Positions 23,314-35,054 of a stretch of 64,000 nt of DNA are shown here, piece by piece. The DNA is from Udeniomyces pyricola (taxonomy: Eukaryota > Basidiomycota > Tremellomycetes > Cystofilobasidiales > Mrakiaceae): contig BCIK01000010.1 in assembly GCA_039545295.1 (NCBI GenBank), forward strand, positions 1 to 64,000, read 5' to 3'. The notes beneath the pieces were generated by a model. The model had not been told where the DNA came from. It ran no database searches and was given only the letters and a program-made list of their open reading frames with translations. Every line of letters starts with the position of its first letter. Position 1 is the first letter of the stretch. Both the position numbers and the translations under genes were made by a program.

Positions 23314-26300
23314 ATGCCCAAGCGTTCAGCTCAGCAACGCGATGGTAACGAATCAGACGATCCTCTCACCCTCAAACCAACCCCTACCAAGCGTCAACGT
23401 ACCAATCCGAACCAGACGCGTCCATCGCCCCATCCTCAAGACGCGTCCAGACCACTCGCATCCACGCCCAACAAGACGCGCACCAACATCCCATCACCTA
23501 TCCCTCGCTCTCCTCGCCAGTCAACTCCAGCATCAACCTCAATCTCTACCACACCTAAATCCTCCGCAAAGACTTACAGTCGTCGCCATCGAGTCCAAAC
23601 ACCTCAAGCACCCTCGCCATCAGCGCCAGACTCAATCTCCAAACGCTCGACAGCTTCGACCGAGTATTACCCCACTGCTCATCTTCCCCCCGCTAAAGGG
23701 TATGACTCAGGCATCGAAATCATGAAGCTCCAGGGTCTTCTAGACCCTGAAGCAGAAGGAGGCGAGGGTCGAAAAAAGGTTCTCCGAAGCGGCAAGAAAA
23801 TCCTCGGCGTTCATGCCGCCCCCAAAGGCAAAGGCAAGGAGACCAGGTGGGGAGTCGACGATGGACTAGAACCAGATCAGGGTGATCTGGGGGAAAACAT
23901 CCAGGACCAAGGCGATGAAAGCGATACCGAAGTCATCGTCGAGAGTCGGGCGTTGGCCGATTTTGGACCTCCGCTTCTTCTCGATCCGCGTCTACATACA
24001 GGGGTTGAGGGGAACGATCTGTCGTTGAGCATGAACGTCGTCGGCTCAGAGCAGTCTCGTCACCATCATACATCACTCCACCTTGTGGATCCTATCCCAG
24101 GAGCCCAGCTTGTGCCTACGTCTGTTGAAGCCCAACCTTTGCCGTCGTCTCTGCCCGCTGCTGCTGCGGACCTCACGTTTCCGCCTGAATTCGTTCCATA
24201 CCTCTCCTCGACCAAGTCCCACATTCTTGCTCGCCTCACTGGTCGGACTCCCCCTACATCGATCGCTCCGGCAACGCCATCTTCAACAATTTCCGATCCA
24301 AAAGGCAAGGGTAAGGCCGTCCAAGTGCCGGAGGAGCTTGAGGAGGACGAGGGCGTTCTCACTTTGCTAGATCTCCTGAAGGGTACGGTTGAGCGGGGCG
24401 AGGGTAACAGTTGTCTCGTCCAAGGCATTCAAGGTGGAGGAAAGACAGCGGTTCGTCTTGATGCGTTCATGATATTTGACTGCAGGTCAACTATCGAGAA
24501 CTCATGCTCTGTCTGCGATTTTTGGCGTATCTTAGGTTCTTAACAAGGCACTCGCCCTTGTCTCCTCAGCCGGTTCGGCAGCGTCCGATGCTCCGCCTCC
24601 TCCTATCATCATTCGTCTCTCAGCTCTGGTTCAAACGGATGATCGAGTTGCGATCCGGGAGATTGGACGTCAAGTCGGCATTGAGGATGTGGAGGGCAAC
24701 GATGAACCCAGCGAGCTCGACGTCGATGGCCAGGTTCGATCCGTCCATCGCCTGCTTGTTCGATTTGGCGTGCATACAAAATCACTGACAAGTACGCTCG
24801 GTGTCTTCCCATCGTAGCCAAAGGAAGTTCTTCAGCCCACCACTTTGCCATCCCACTTGCTCTCAATTTTGACGGCTCCCTCACGAAAGGCCATCGTCAT
24901 CGTGCTCGACCAATTTGATCTTTTTGCTGGCTTTGGACGAGGCGGACGGCAGATGTTACTATATTGCCTATGTAAGAGCCCCTGCTTGCCGTCTATCATC
25001 TGTTAAGCGTTGGACTGATGGCATCACCCTCTTTCCCTATAGTGGATGTTGTCCAATCGATTCGGCCCACATTGGGTGCTCTCTCCAGTAGAGGAGTGGC
25101 TGTCATCGGTCTTACTTCCCGCATCGTCAGTCCCTGTCCAGCCGCTTCCCCACCTTGTTTGGTCACAAGGGGTGCATCCAGAGCCCTCATAGCTGATATT
25201 CAGGTTGTATCCGCTCGCATCAGGACACGCTCCATCTTCTTGAGAAGCGAGTCAAGTCCCGATTCTCTCATCGAATCATTCGCATTGCTTCGCCCATTCA
25301 CGGTGATGTTTCACACATCAACCCCATGGTCAAACTCTCCACATCATCCAAAGTCACCAACCAAAAGGAACCTCTCCCGGCGTGGGCCGAACTCGCGAAG
25401 CAAGCGTTGGTACCTTGGTCCAAGGATGAACCGAACCTCGACATCTACGCGATGGAATGGCGGCAAGAGTGGGAAGACTCGATCGACCAGGTGCTCGCCG
25501 ACGAAAAGGTCAAAGCGGGCCTTCAAAAGCTATGTTGGTTGACTACTGACGCCCGGTCGATTCTCCGCATATTCGTGCGTCGCATCCGTTTCCTTCTCAA
25601 ACGCATCGTTGAATATGGGTCGTTCGTTACCTGACAAGCAAATTTTTCTCTCTCTCTTCTCTTTCTTTTGTCTTTTTTTCTTCTTCTTTTGTCCGTTCAT
25701 GTTCTTCCTGGTCGAACGATAGATGCGACCGGTGATTGAGCTCTCGCCGTCGCGACCGTTCCTTTTCCCCGACCGGATTCATCTTTCTCTGTGCGAACAA
25801 TCGGAAGGACCTGGCTGGTCTCGAGAACTCCGAAAGTTGCAAGGTAAGTTTGGCTCGACAAGGCCCATCAGGCGTTTCCAGAAAAGGCATTCGACCGACG
25901 TACACAGCTGATCAGACTTGGCCTACATCGTTATCATTGTTGAAATCTTGTTCAGGTCTGAGTGTACCCTGCCTGACGGTCTTGGCAGCAGTCAAGGATC
26001 TCGGTGAACGAGGCGTCGTCGAGTTCAACTTTGAACTCATGTTTTTTACATACGGCGAGTTCGCTAAAGCCAAGCTCGTCGGTTCGGGCAAGACGCGATT
26101 TACTAAATCGACCATGAAAGATGTATGTTGCCCCCCTGCCCCCCTCCGCCTGGAAAGCAACATCTATCCCTATCCATACGTGCGAGGTCTGACATGCCTG
26201 CTTCATCTTTCTTTCCTTTTTACTTCCGTTTTTTTTTTTTTGTCAAATGGCACTCCGTCTTTAGGCCTGGGACCTCCTTCTCTCCGCCCGGCTCCTGTAT

Positions 26301-26474
26301 CCCATCTCGGCTGCTGCTGCCGCTCAAGCCAACTCGTTTTCCATGTCCGGTCGCGATTTTGCCAAGCACCGATGTGCGGTTCCGGCGTTTGACATTGTCG
26401 AGTTTTTCCGGAGTGACAGTTGCAAGGGTCTCATGACGCAACTCGTGGCCTGGGGAAAGAAATGGTCTACCTAG
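23314..26474 (+). CDS. ORC4: Origin recognition complex subunit 4
   Basis: ORC4 is an AAA+ subunit of the complex that marks replication origins. Exon 1 (23314-24450) encodes a basic Ser/Pro-rich disordered region of about 340 residues, then LLDLLKGTVERGEGNSCLV and the P-loop GIQGGGKTA. Exon 2 is 24536-24733 and exon 3 starts at 24818. Walker B reads VIVLDQFDLFAGFG, with Gln where most ORC4 proteins have Glu. Sensor-1 (GVAVIGLTSRI), the arginine-finger region (EKRVKSRFSHR) and a winged-helix tail (VEFNFELMFFTYGEF, and FDIVEFFRSD before the final KKWST) follow in several further exons, ending at TAG 26472-26474. The N-terminal extension is long for the family. It converges on HIR1 with only 138 bases between the stop codons. 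The identity is clear; middle exon borders beyond those given are approximate. Confidence 0.92.
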
Positions 26475-26612
26475 CGTCAATCCGTTGAGATGCTATGGTC
26501 TTGTTTTTTTTTTTTTCGCTTTCACATGGGATGGCTCGGACTTTGTGAACGTAAGAGAGGAATAGCAGCATATAAACCTTGGCATGGGATAGCCATAAAG
26601 TCATGACACCGC

Positions 26613-29600
26613 CTAATCATCCTGCTCCTTTTCTAAGGCCGCAATTCTCCTAACAATCTCCTGCCAATCCTGACCGAGCTTGACCAGCGTTCGACTTTTG
26701 ACTGTAGGTGTAGCCGATAAGGGGTGTCACAGGAGAGAGAGAAAGAGGAAGACGTCAGTTGAGACCTCGCTATACACCATGACACCTCTTCTGACCATGC
26801 CAGAAGACAAGTCGATGATGCTTACCGAACACAGAGAGAACCTCCCTCAGCAGATCCCGGCGCAAAATCCCGAGAATGGCGTTCGAGTCGGGTTGGCTTG
26901 TACGATTCAGGCTTCCGAGGCACGGGCTAAGATGATGCGGCAGCACATTTGGTTAGTGAACAGGAACGATTGAGCTTTGGGATCGAGACTCCATAAGAAG
27001 ACGTTTAGAGCCGACTAACTATTGGACAGTCATGCCTCCTGCCAGCTCCTTGATAAGTTCCTCGGCTTTGCCCCGGAATCCTTCCTCGCCGAGCTTCTTG
27101 GCGTACATGCTCAGGAAGTTCTTAAACTCCGAGCCACTTGCCTCGAGGCTCACGCACGCTCGCATACGAGCTTCCAGATGGCTGAGCGTCATGGCTTGCT
27201 CCCACCACTCGGGTTTGGCGTCCGACGCGAAAGATGACGGGTGAAGTTGCTCGTTGATAGTCGTCTCTAATGAGGCAATGAGGCCACGAGACGAAAGGGT
27301 TGACGAACGGGCCCGAGTCGTCTCCCACACAGAGGAGCCGAACGAGTGCCAAACAGTCGAAATGAGGATGAAGGCAGAGAGCGAAGTTGAATAGGTGTAG
27401 GCTTGACCAGTGGACAATAGGAAGAGGTGGGCGCCGTTCGGTCGAAGTTGAGATTGCACAATCGAAACAGGGCGGTCGGGCGATGAAGGCTGAGGTTGAA
27501 GGATGACGGAGATGTTGGCTGGTGAGGCCGGTATCGTCGACGTTCTCTTTTTGATATCCCTATGACACGATGAAGAAACCAGAATCAACGGTCACTACGG
27601 ATTGTAGCAAGTACAAGCTACAGAGAAAGCAAGGCATTGACGACCTACCAAGCATGGACAGTGCCCTTGATCGTGACCACGGAAAGTCCGCCCTTGGCAC
27701 TTGCATCCATGATAGCGATGGCGCTGTCGAGCATCATAGTCGGGAAGAGCTTCCTTCCAGTCGGAGTATAGACAAGTAGTGATCCATCTTCGCAGGCAAA
27801 CGCCGAAAAGGTCGGCGCAATGGCAAGATTAACGACGGGTGAAGGCAAGAAGTCAAGCCAGTCCACTTGGCTCTTGGTGTGGTAAGAAATCTCAATAGGT
27901 CCTGTATACGTGTGAGCGAAACAAAAGAGATGGATAGTTCAGGTTGAGTGGACCGCTAGAGATTGGTATCTATCAAACATTCTGGACGTTGCTACACATG
28001 CTCACCAGAAAGGCCGTTCTTGGCCTCAATCCAATCCGCGTTCGCCGAGTCATCCATGGTAGCCTTGATCAAAGTCTTGAGTGGCGGTAGATCTAGCACT
28101 GAACTGGATTGCTGCGCGGATTCGTTTGACATCAGGTCCACACGCGCGGATGCCGGTCTGAGCACTCTGACCTCCACGGGTTCCTTTCTCGTGCCACCGC
28201 CGCCAAGTGTTCTCGCTTTGACTCGTGTTGGAGCACTGGGTGTCTCTGTAGCACCCTCGTCGAACGCGTCGTAGGCCCGCTTTTTGCCCATGGCGTTGGA
28301 CGAGAGCTGCTGGCCCCCGTCTACGGTCCAGCTAGGCTGCGGCATGTTGATTTCGGGGGAATAGTCCTGCATGGGAACGTCATCATCGAACGGAGTACTG
28401 TCGATGGGGGCGGGAGCCGGCTGCGGGTGAAAAGGTTGAGTCATCAGAGGTATGCGTCGCGGCTGATCTTGACCAAGCGGCGATGGTCGCGGAACAAAGG
28501 ACGACGGGCCAGCTGATGAAGCCGCAGGTGGAGGTATGGGCGGTGTGTCAAGACGAGGCTGATCGAACGCAGAAGGTGGAGTGCTTTGGCTGATACTCGA
28601 TCCAAAAGAGGCAGCCAAGCCGTCTGCGTTGCCCATGAAGCTCGGCTGAATACGCTTTTTGCCCTTCTTTGTGATGGTGATGTTTTGTGGGGTAGGTTCG
28701 GGAACAGGTACCGGCGCTGTCGATGGAATCGGGTTGTTGTTCACCGCAAGGGAAGCGGACGAAGACCTGGCAACAAGTTGGTTGAAGGTGAGCGTAGGAG
28801 CGTACACCGACGGACGCGTCACGGCAGACCGGACGGCTTTGGGTTTCTTGGCATAGCATTCGTAGGTATTGAGAACTTGCTATAGTGAACGTGGAGAATT
28901 GCGATGTGGGTTCAGTGTGCTGTAAAGAGAAGAGATGTGTGGGGGCTGCACAACAATGAACGCTCAACGTACCTCGAGTGCGCCTTCTTCAGCGAACGCG
29001 GGCATTTCGCGTTCAGCAAAGTCGAGACACACGATGGTGCCATCATGCGAGCAGCCGTAAAGAGTGAGACCTTGAGCGGACCTGATCGTAAATACCAAGT
29101 CAGTCCTCGATCTCGGGGTCATCAAGCGACTGACCAAGGATGATGATAATGATAGAACGTACCACGTAAGATCGTAAATCTGGCCATCAAACACTTCTTT
29201 GACAACAACAAGTGGGGCTTGTCGATTATTGAGCCAGACCGAGATGTTTCTATAGCGGTAAAGAGGGAAGACTGGTTAGTCGGCTGCGGTACTGCGCGAG
29301 AGCAAGCTCTAAGGGAACATGATGCAAGCCTACCTGTCATCAGAGCCAAGAGCAACCATCGATGACATCTTGGCTCTACTGATCTTTGCGCCCAGTGGAA
29401 GGAATGTCCTGGGGTTGAAAGCCTGGGGCAGATGCACAGAAACCGCCGATCAGCCGAATGGCATGGCTGCAACAGCGTTGAAACGGGAGATCTGACGAAC
29501 CGTGACCTCTACAGTATTTTCATGACCGACAAAGGAAACGTCCTGCTTCCAACCGTGACGCTGAATGATGGCGGCGGTAAAGACGGCCTTGTTCATAGCG

Positions 29601-31219
29601 TTGGAAGAGGCGATGAACGCGCCATCTGGCGACCAACTGATACGTGAAGAAAATCAAAGAGCGATTGGTGCGGATGCGGGACAGTTGGGTATCAGGTCTA
29701 TTGTGCAAATCCAGCATCAAACATATACTAAGGCTGGAGTTGATCGATTGCTAACCTCAATCGACGGAAAAACGTTGACCCTGGCGAGTTACGGAATGGC
29801 TCAGTGACAGTCTGTTCGAGACTCCAATCTGACGTTCTCCAGACTTTGACCGATTTATCGTCCGACTGAATGAGCGAGCATGGATACGTCGTCAGCCATC
29901 AGGATATGGTGCAATCTAAGGATGAAGTCACACATGCTTTGGTGCAAAGGTGATGCAACACTGACTTGCGTTGCGAGGTACTCTCCGACTGGGTCCCAGC
30001 AGACGCCTTTGACGAAGCCCTCATGCTGGCTAATCTTGGTCACCATACCTATAAGATGATGAAAAGACGGTTAGGAGAGGAACGGACAAGATCGCAGAGG
30101 TCTCGGTACAGTCATCAGGAAGGGCGACACAAGACTGCAGAGAAACTGACTAAACGTCGCCATATCCCACACGTATACCACACTATCCAACCCTACTGTA
30201 GCGAGCTGTGAATCATCCCTTGACCAGGCAAGATCGACGATATCTGCAAGCCAGACAGACCATGAGACGTTATCAGTCGCCCTGATCGTGCTTCAAGATC
30301 AGACCCTTTAAGAACTGACCAGATGAATGGCCTACGAGCCGCTGGAGGGGTTTCCAAGTCTCAATGTTAATATCGTTAGACCCAAAGACTCTACCGCCTC
30401 CTCGACTGTAAGGCGTAAGTAAATTCAGCATCAGCTTAGCACGGTTTAGGACGGACCGATAAATGACGAAACGGCCAACGTACGGGTCAAGGTCCCAGAT
30501 GACGACGATTTTGTCATCACTCCCCGAAGCGAGATAACGGCCATGATGAGCCCATCGGACGCACAGGACTGAACCTAGTGGTCGAATAAGGCATTGGAGG
30601 AGGCACTCAGTAAGGGTATTCATGACAGCAGGGAGAGACGGAGGAAGGTTGACTTGCCATCATGCTGGCTCATCGTGCACAACATCCTGGGATTGGCCTC
30701 GTTCGCCTCAACCTCGGGAGTCAGAATGGGAAGGGTCGACCATATGCGAATTTTGGCGTCTAGTTTGAAAGGACAGGGTAATCCAAATAAGCTCAACGTC
30801 CGCCCAGACAGAAGACACCTGCTTGCGGGAGGAAGATCACGTTGCAAGCGTCATCTGCGCAACATATAATGTATGAATACGATTCCAAACATACCGAGAC
30901 CTCCAGTGGCAAGACGAACGCCGTCTGGGTGGACGTGAACAGTGTAGATGGGCAGCTTGCGACCTTTGTCTTTGCCATCTGATGGGACAGTCAAGTCGAC
31001 GTTGGTACAACCGGTTAGCGCGTGTCGGAGCAAGCGTTCGCGCAAGAGCGAGTGGCAGATGCGTGAGTGGATTTGGCGTCCACCAAGTCACAAGCTTGGA
31101 CGCGTCGGAGAATTGAGCTACGAAGATGATTCAGGATGAAATGAAGAGGGTTGGGAGGGAGATGAAAGCTTGGCTGGCGTACCTTCGTGGACGATCCAGG
31201 AAGGCTTGATGAGCTTCAT
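26613..31219 (-). CDS. HIR1: Histone chaperone HIR complex subunit (HIRA-type WD protein)
   Basis: HIR/HIRA proteins are known to deposit H3-H4 outside replication and to repress histone genes. The start MKLIKPSWIVHE at 31219 is typical. WD repeats follow in separate exons: LPIYTVHVHPDGVRLATGG with DAKIRIWSTLPI, GSVLCVRWAHHGRYLASGSDD with IVVIWDLDP, then further repeats down to about 29100 (SAQGLTLYGCSHDGTIVCLDF). A Ser/Pro-rich linker with a basic patch (KKGKKRIQPSFMGN, the B-domain-like segment) covers about 28800-28050. The C-terminal Hira domain begins YHTKSQVDWLDFLPSPV and ends SEFKNFLSMYAKKLGEEGF, followed by the last exon (VKLGQDWQEIVRRIAAL, stop at 26615-26613). There are well over ten exons; I give outer limits only. 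It shares a microsatellite-bearing promoter with the PHYHD1-like gene. Confidence 0.92.
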
Positions 31220-31654
31220 GCTGATGCTCGAGGCGGGTTCGAGATTGGTCTAGCCGACGGAAGGGTGGGCTAGTAGTTTTGGAGGGCGACGGGATTTATA
31301 AGCGGGAAGTGAGATTTGGAATAGTGATGAGATGGGATGAGTGTGTTTTGTGATGTGAACTATGTGTAGTATGGACGGCGTGGCTAGTAGGTCGAGTGGA
31401 GCGTGAGTTGGTTGGTCTGTAGGATGAGCGGGATGGTGTTGGCTTGCGCGTTCGGCTGGACTCGTCGCGTCGGTCCAGTCATCTGAGCGCATGCAAGATG
31501 GATCGAAGGGGACGAGCGCGCGGGCGAGTGACATCGATCAAGGCCTGACATGTATTGAACTAGTGACTATAGTGATTGACATCTGACTACGTAGCGCTTG
31601 CATTCAGCTTCATCACCTTGCACTTCTCCATCTCATCATATATATATATATACA

Positions 31655-31741
<87 letters not shown>

Positions 31742-31744
31742 GTC
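31220..31744. promoter_or_regulatory. Divergent promoter, HIR1 / PHYHD1-like
   Basis: A 525-base gap lies between outward-reading genes. It holds a short TATATATATATA run (31639-31651) and then the long CA tract that touches the rightward start. No other clear element was seen. Confidence 0.5.
31656..31741. repeat. (CA)n tract of about 43 units abutting a start codon
   Basis: An uninterrupted CA dinucleotide run of about 86 bases ends four bases before the ATG of the PHYHD1-like gene (CGTC then ATG at 31745). If transcription starts at or before the (TA)n block just upstream, the whole run is in the 5' leader. Confidence 0.92.
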
Positions 31745-33748
31745 ATGTCTGCCCCTCAGGACTCCATCCTCACCCCCGAACAGCTAGCCAAGGTCAGTCA
31801 ATCGAGCAGCCAAGCGCCCCGCGCGAGTATCCACCGACTCATATAATCCATCGCCGCTGCCACACCATCACTCATCAAAGCCATCTTCTCGCTCGTTCCC
31901 CAGTTCCATACCGATGGCTACCTCGTCATCCCCAACTTCTTTGATCAGCCTCAGGCAGACGAGCTTCTCGATCGAGCAAGATTTCTCCTCGACGACTTCT
32001 CTCTACAGGGGCACCCCATGACCCGCTTCACTACCGAAGGCGAACACGTCGGCGATAACTACTTTCTCGAAAGCGGGGACAAGGTTCGCTTCTTCTTTGA
32101 GGACGGTGCGTTTGATGAGACCGGTAAGTCATCCTCCAGCTCAAGAGTCATGGACAACCTCCGTTCCGATATCTTCCTTTCACCGCTCAGGCAGACAGTC
32201 CGGCTGTCATTGGACCGAATCCCAGTCTGGGACGCGTTTATCGGACTTGCCCGCCGTCAGACTCATAGCTACTGCAGATTGGCCCAATCTCTGTCCGAAT
32301 GACCATCGTCCCGGTCATAAAAGTTAACGTGCAGCTTCCACCCGATATCCCAAACTACCGTGACGATATCAGGCAACTTCAAAGAGGGCCTCAACAAGAC
32401 CAACACCATCAACAAGATCGGCCACGCCCTCCACGCCCGAGATGACGTCTATCGTCGCTTCTCACTCGAGAACCCTCGCCTCAAGACGCTCGCCAGAGAC
32501 CTTGGAGTTCACCGCGATCCGAGGGTTCTGCAAAGCATGTTGATCTTTAAGCAGCCCAAGATTGGAGGAAAGGGTGAGTTCCAGTACGATCATCATTGGG
32601 CGGTAGCAAAGTGGGCCCCTTTCGAGACAGCACTGAAAGTATTTTAACCATACCGCTCAGCGTTCAGCACGATGTGATTGACTCTCCCTTCTACCCCATT
32701 GTTGTCCACCTTTGAACGTCGATGTCACATCAGTCCCCATCCATAACGATTCGACCTTTCTCTACACTAACCCTCCTTCTGCGGTTGGATTCTGGTTCGC
32801 CCTCGAACGTTGCACCAAGACCAATGGATGTTTGGTGAGTGTTCAGCGCTTGTCTTAATCCGGCGCTGGTATGTGACATCGCTTCCTCCCATCACAGGCC
32901 TCAAGGCGGTAGTGCAAATAACTATCCTCCAGAGGGCAACATGTTCTCTGTTACTGTCGATGGGTGGCAGCTAACATTCTCTTCCGATTCGTTGTGACAG
33001 TGGTTCCTGCCTGGGTCTCACAAACGAGCTAAGATTCACACGAGGTTCGTGCGCAAGGCTGGCGGCGGAACCGGATTCGAAAGTGTCCCTGGCCTCGAGA
33101 ACGAACCAGAGGAACAATGGAACGAGGACGAGTTCGTATGCGAGCCGTGCGATGCTGGTCAGTCGTGATCTCCGTTTGATCGTATCATGATGTTGGCGTG
33201 ACCGGTCGTGTAGCTGATGCGAATTGACCGTTTGGGATGTTGCATACAGGAACTCTTGTACTCATCCATGGTAAGTTCAACCCTAAGTTACCGCAGAGGC
33301 TTGAAATGCCCCATGATATAATCTGAGATGGGACGTTTGTTTGTGCAGGATCCGTCATCCACAAGTCCGAGCACAACCACTCGCTGAAGAGTCGGTTCAT
33401 ATACACCTTTCACATGATTGAGAGCGAGGTGAGGCTCATAAATTTAACCTTGTTCTTTCTGCTATGGGTGTCTTCTTTCGCTAACCGTGTCGCTCCATTG
33501 CTCTGGTGCCCGATCGTTTATAGGAGAATGGTGCCATCTACGAGTGAGTAGATGAAAGAACGCGGTCGTATTCGCCTGGATATCACCTACGATTGCTAGT
33601 TCTCGCGGGGTCGGTCTGACGCAACGTATCCTCTCTCTGTGTGCGTTTCTTTGTGGCCTTCATTTGCAGCGAGAAGAACTGGCTGCAGCCGACGGAAGAG
33701 ATGCCCTTTTCTCGGCTGTTTGACGGCGAGGAGGCGACTTCGGCTTGA
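31745..33748 (+). CDS. Phytanoyl-CoA dioxygenase-domain protein (PHYHD1-like)
   Basis: The protein belongs to the Fe(II)/2-oxoglutarate dioxygenases of the PhyH family. Exons: 31745-31792, 31904-32123, 32373-32573, 32734-32834, 33001-about 33158, then short exons to 33748. Key blocks are [27 protein letters not shown] spliced to [36 protein letters not shown] and [17 protein letters not shown]. The iron ligands are His and Asp of HND and a distal His in the [14 protein letters not shown] segment. The order and spacing match animal and fungal PHYHD1, not the peroxisomal phytanoyl-CoA hydroxylase. I saw no peroxisomal signal: the tail reads EEATSA. The substrate is unknown. Its ATG sits directly behind a long CA repeat. 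Confidence 0.9.
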
Positions 33749-35054
33749 GCAGTGTACATTTACGCAATCTGATGCCTGTCTGCATGACTGCTGATGATCT
33801 GGTGCCGAGTCGTGACTCTGAAGCAAAGCGGCAAAGATGTTGTGCTTTTAAGAGTAGCTGTACCTCATGCAAGACGTAGAGAGAACGATCCTTGTTGAGC
33901 GCATACACATATACGGGCACTACATGCAAGCCAACCATATATGCTGCTTAGTTGTATGTATCGGCTGTGTTGGATGATTTGTTGGAGTTGCGAGAATGAT
34001 CATGTTGTTACAATATTGGTATCAATGCATACATATGTGTTGCAGTTGATGTGGCATGAATGGGTGCTGTGCGCCGTACATGGCGCTGCATACTGTACGT
34101 GCTGTTCCGTGGTGTCTTGGATCCTTGAGACTGGGACAAAGTCATCCCATCTGACGGATAAGCGAACAACGTAAGTTGGGTACGTGGGTATATGTGGATA
34201 TATAGATTATAGCATAGGCCGCCGGTGGGCTTGGGCAGTTATATGATAATTATATAAAGAATAGTTAGAGGTGAATGATTAGTGATTCCCTGATGACGGT
34301 CATGGTGCAGGTGACGTCTTTTCCAAAAGAGGTCCGCCTGCGCGTCTGCGGCCGGCCGACACCTGGGCATGAGCATTCACCGACGCGTTGACGGAGGCCG
34401 ACGTCGGTGCGATGAATTATATAAGTATATTGCAGGAGAGAATGATGACAGCTCAAAGATGAACGATGAACACGCCAACATATAACAGCATCGAGCTGGA
34501 TACTTGTGATGCATGAGGAGTGGTGCGACAGAATGAGTGAATGAAATAAAGAAAAGCAAGCTGGTGATGATGCATATTTAATAGGACGGTGTTGCTTCAG
34601 ATATCAATTTGATCAACAGGCATGCCATCGATTATGGATCGATGGGAGGACAAAGAGGAGGAAAAGGAATTGGGTTGTGATCGGTGTTGGTCCTTTCCGA
34701 TGACCTGGGCCTTACCCATCAGCCCACACGTCATCAAACAGATCCAGGCCACACACACACACACACACTCACTCACACACGCGCTTCTCGTCCAGTCAGC
34801 GCATTCCAGAGTGCCCCCCCCCTCCCCCTCCCCGCTTCCTCCATCGCTCATCCCCTCCCCCTTCCATCCCTCCGCCCTCCCCCCCCCCTGGACCTCCTTC
34901 GCCCAATTGTCGCTCTGACGTCTTACTTTCCCCTCACCCTCAAACACTCCCCCTTCATCCCATCCATCTCTCTGCCTCACTCATCCATCCATCCAACCAT
35001 CCATCCATCCATCCCCCTCCCTCCTCCCACCAGCGCTCATTCCAACAGTACCTA
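33749..35054. other. Intergenic region without a gene
   Basis: This 1.3-kb gap separates the PHYHD1-like gene from the kinase gene. The left part is AT-rich and repetitive in composition (for example 34190-34260). A (CA)n stretch lies at about 34752-34776 and long C/T-rich stretches (34800-35035), including repeated CATC units, precede the kinase start. Those pyrimidine blocks are likely promoter or 5' leader. No coding signal was seen. Confidence 0.6.

Noticed and set aside
31576..31944. ORF of Thr-His repeats over the CA tract
   Set aside because: It is only a translation of the dinucleotide repeat; the ATG at 31745 in another frame starts the real protein.
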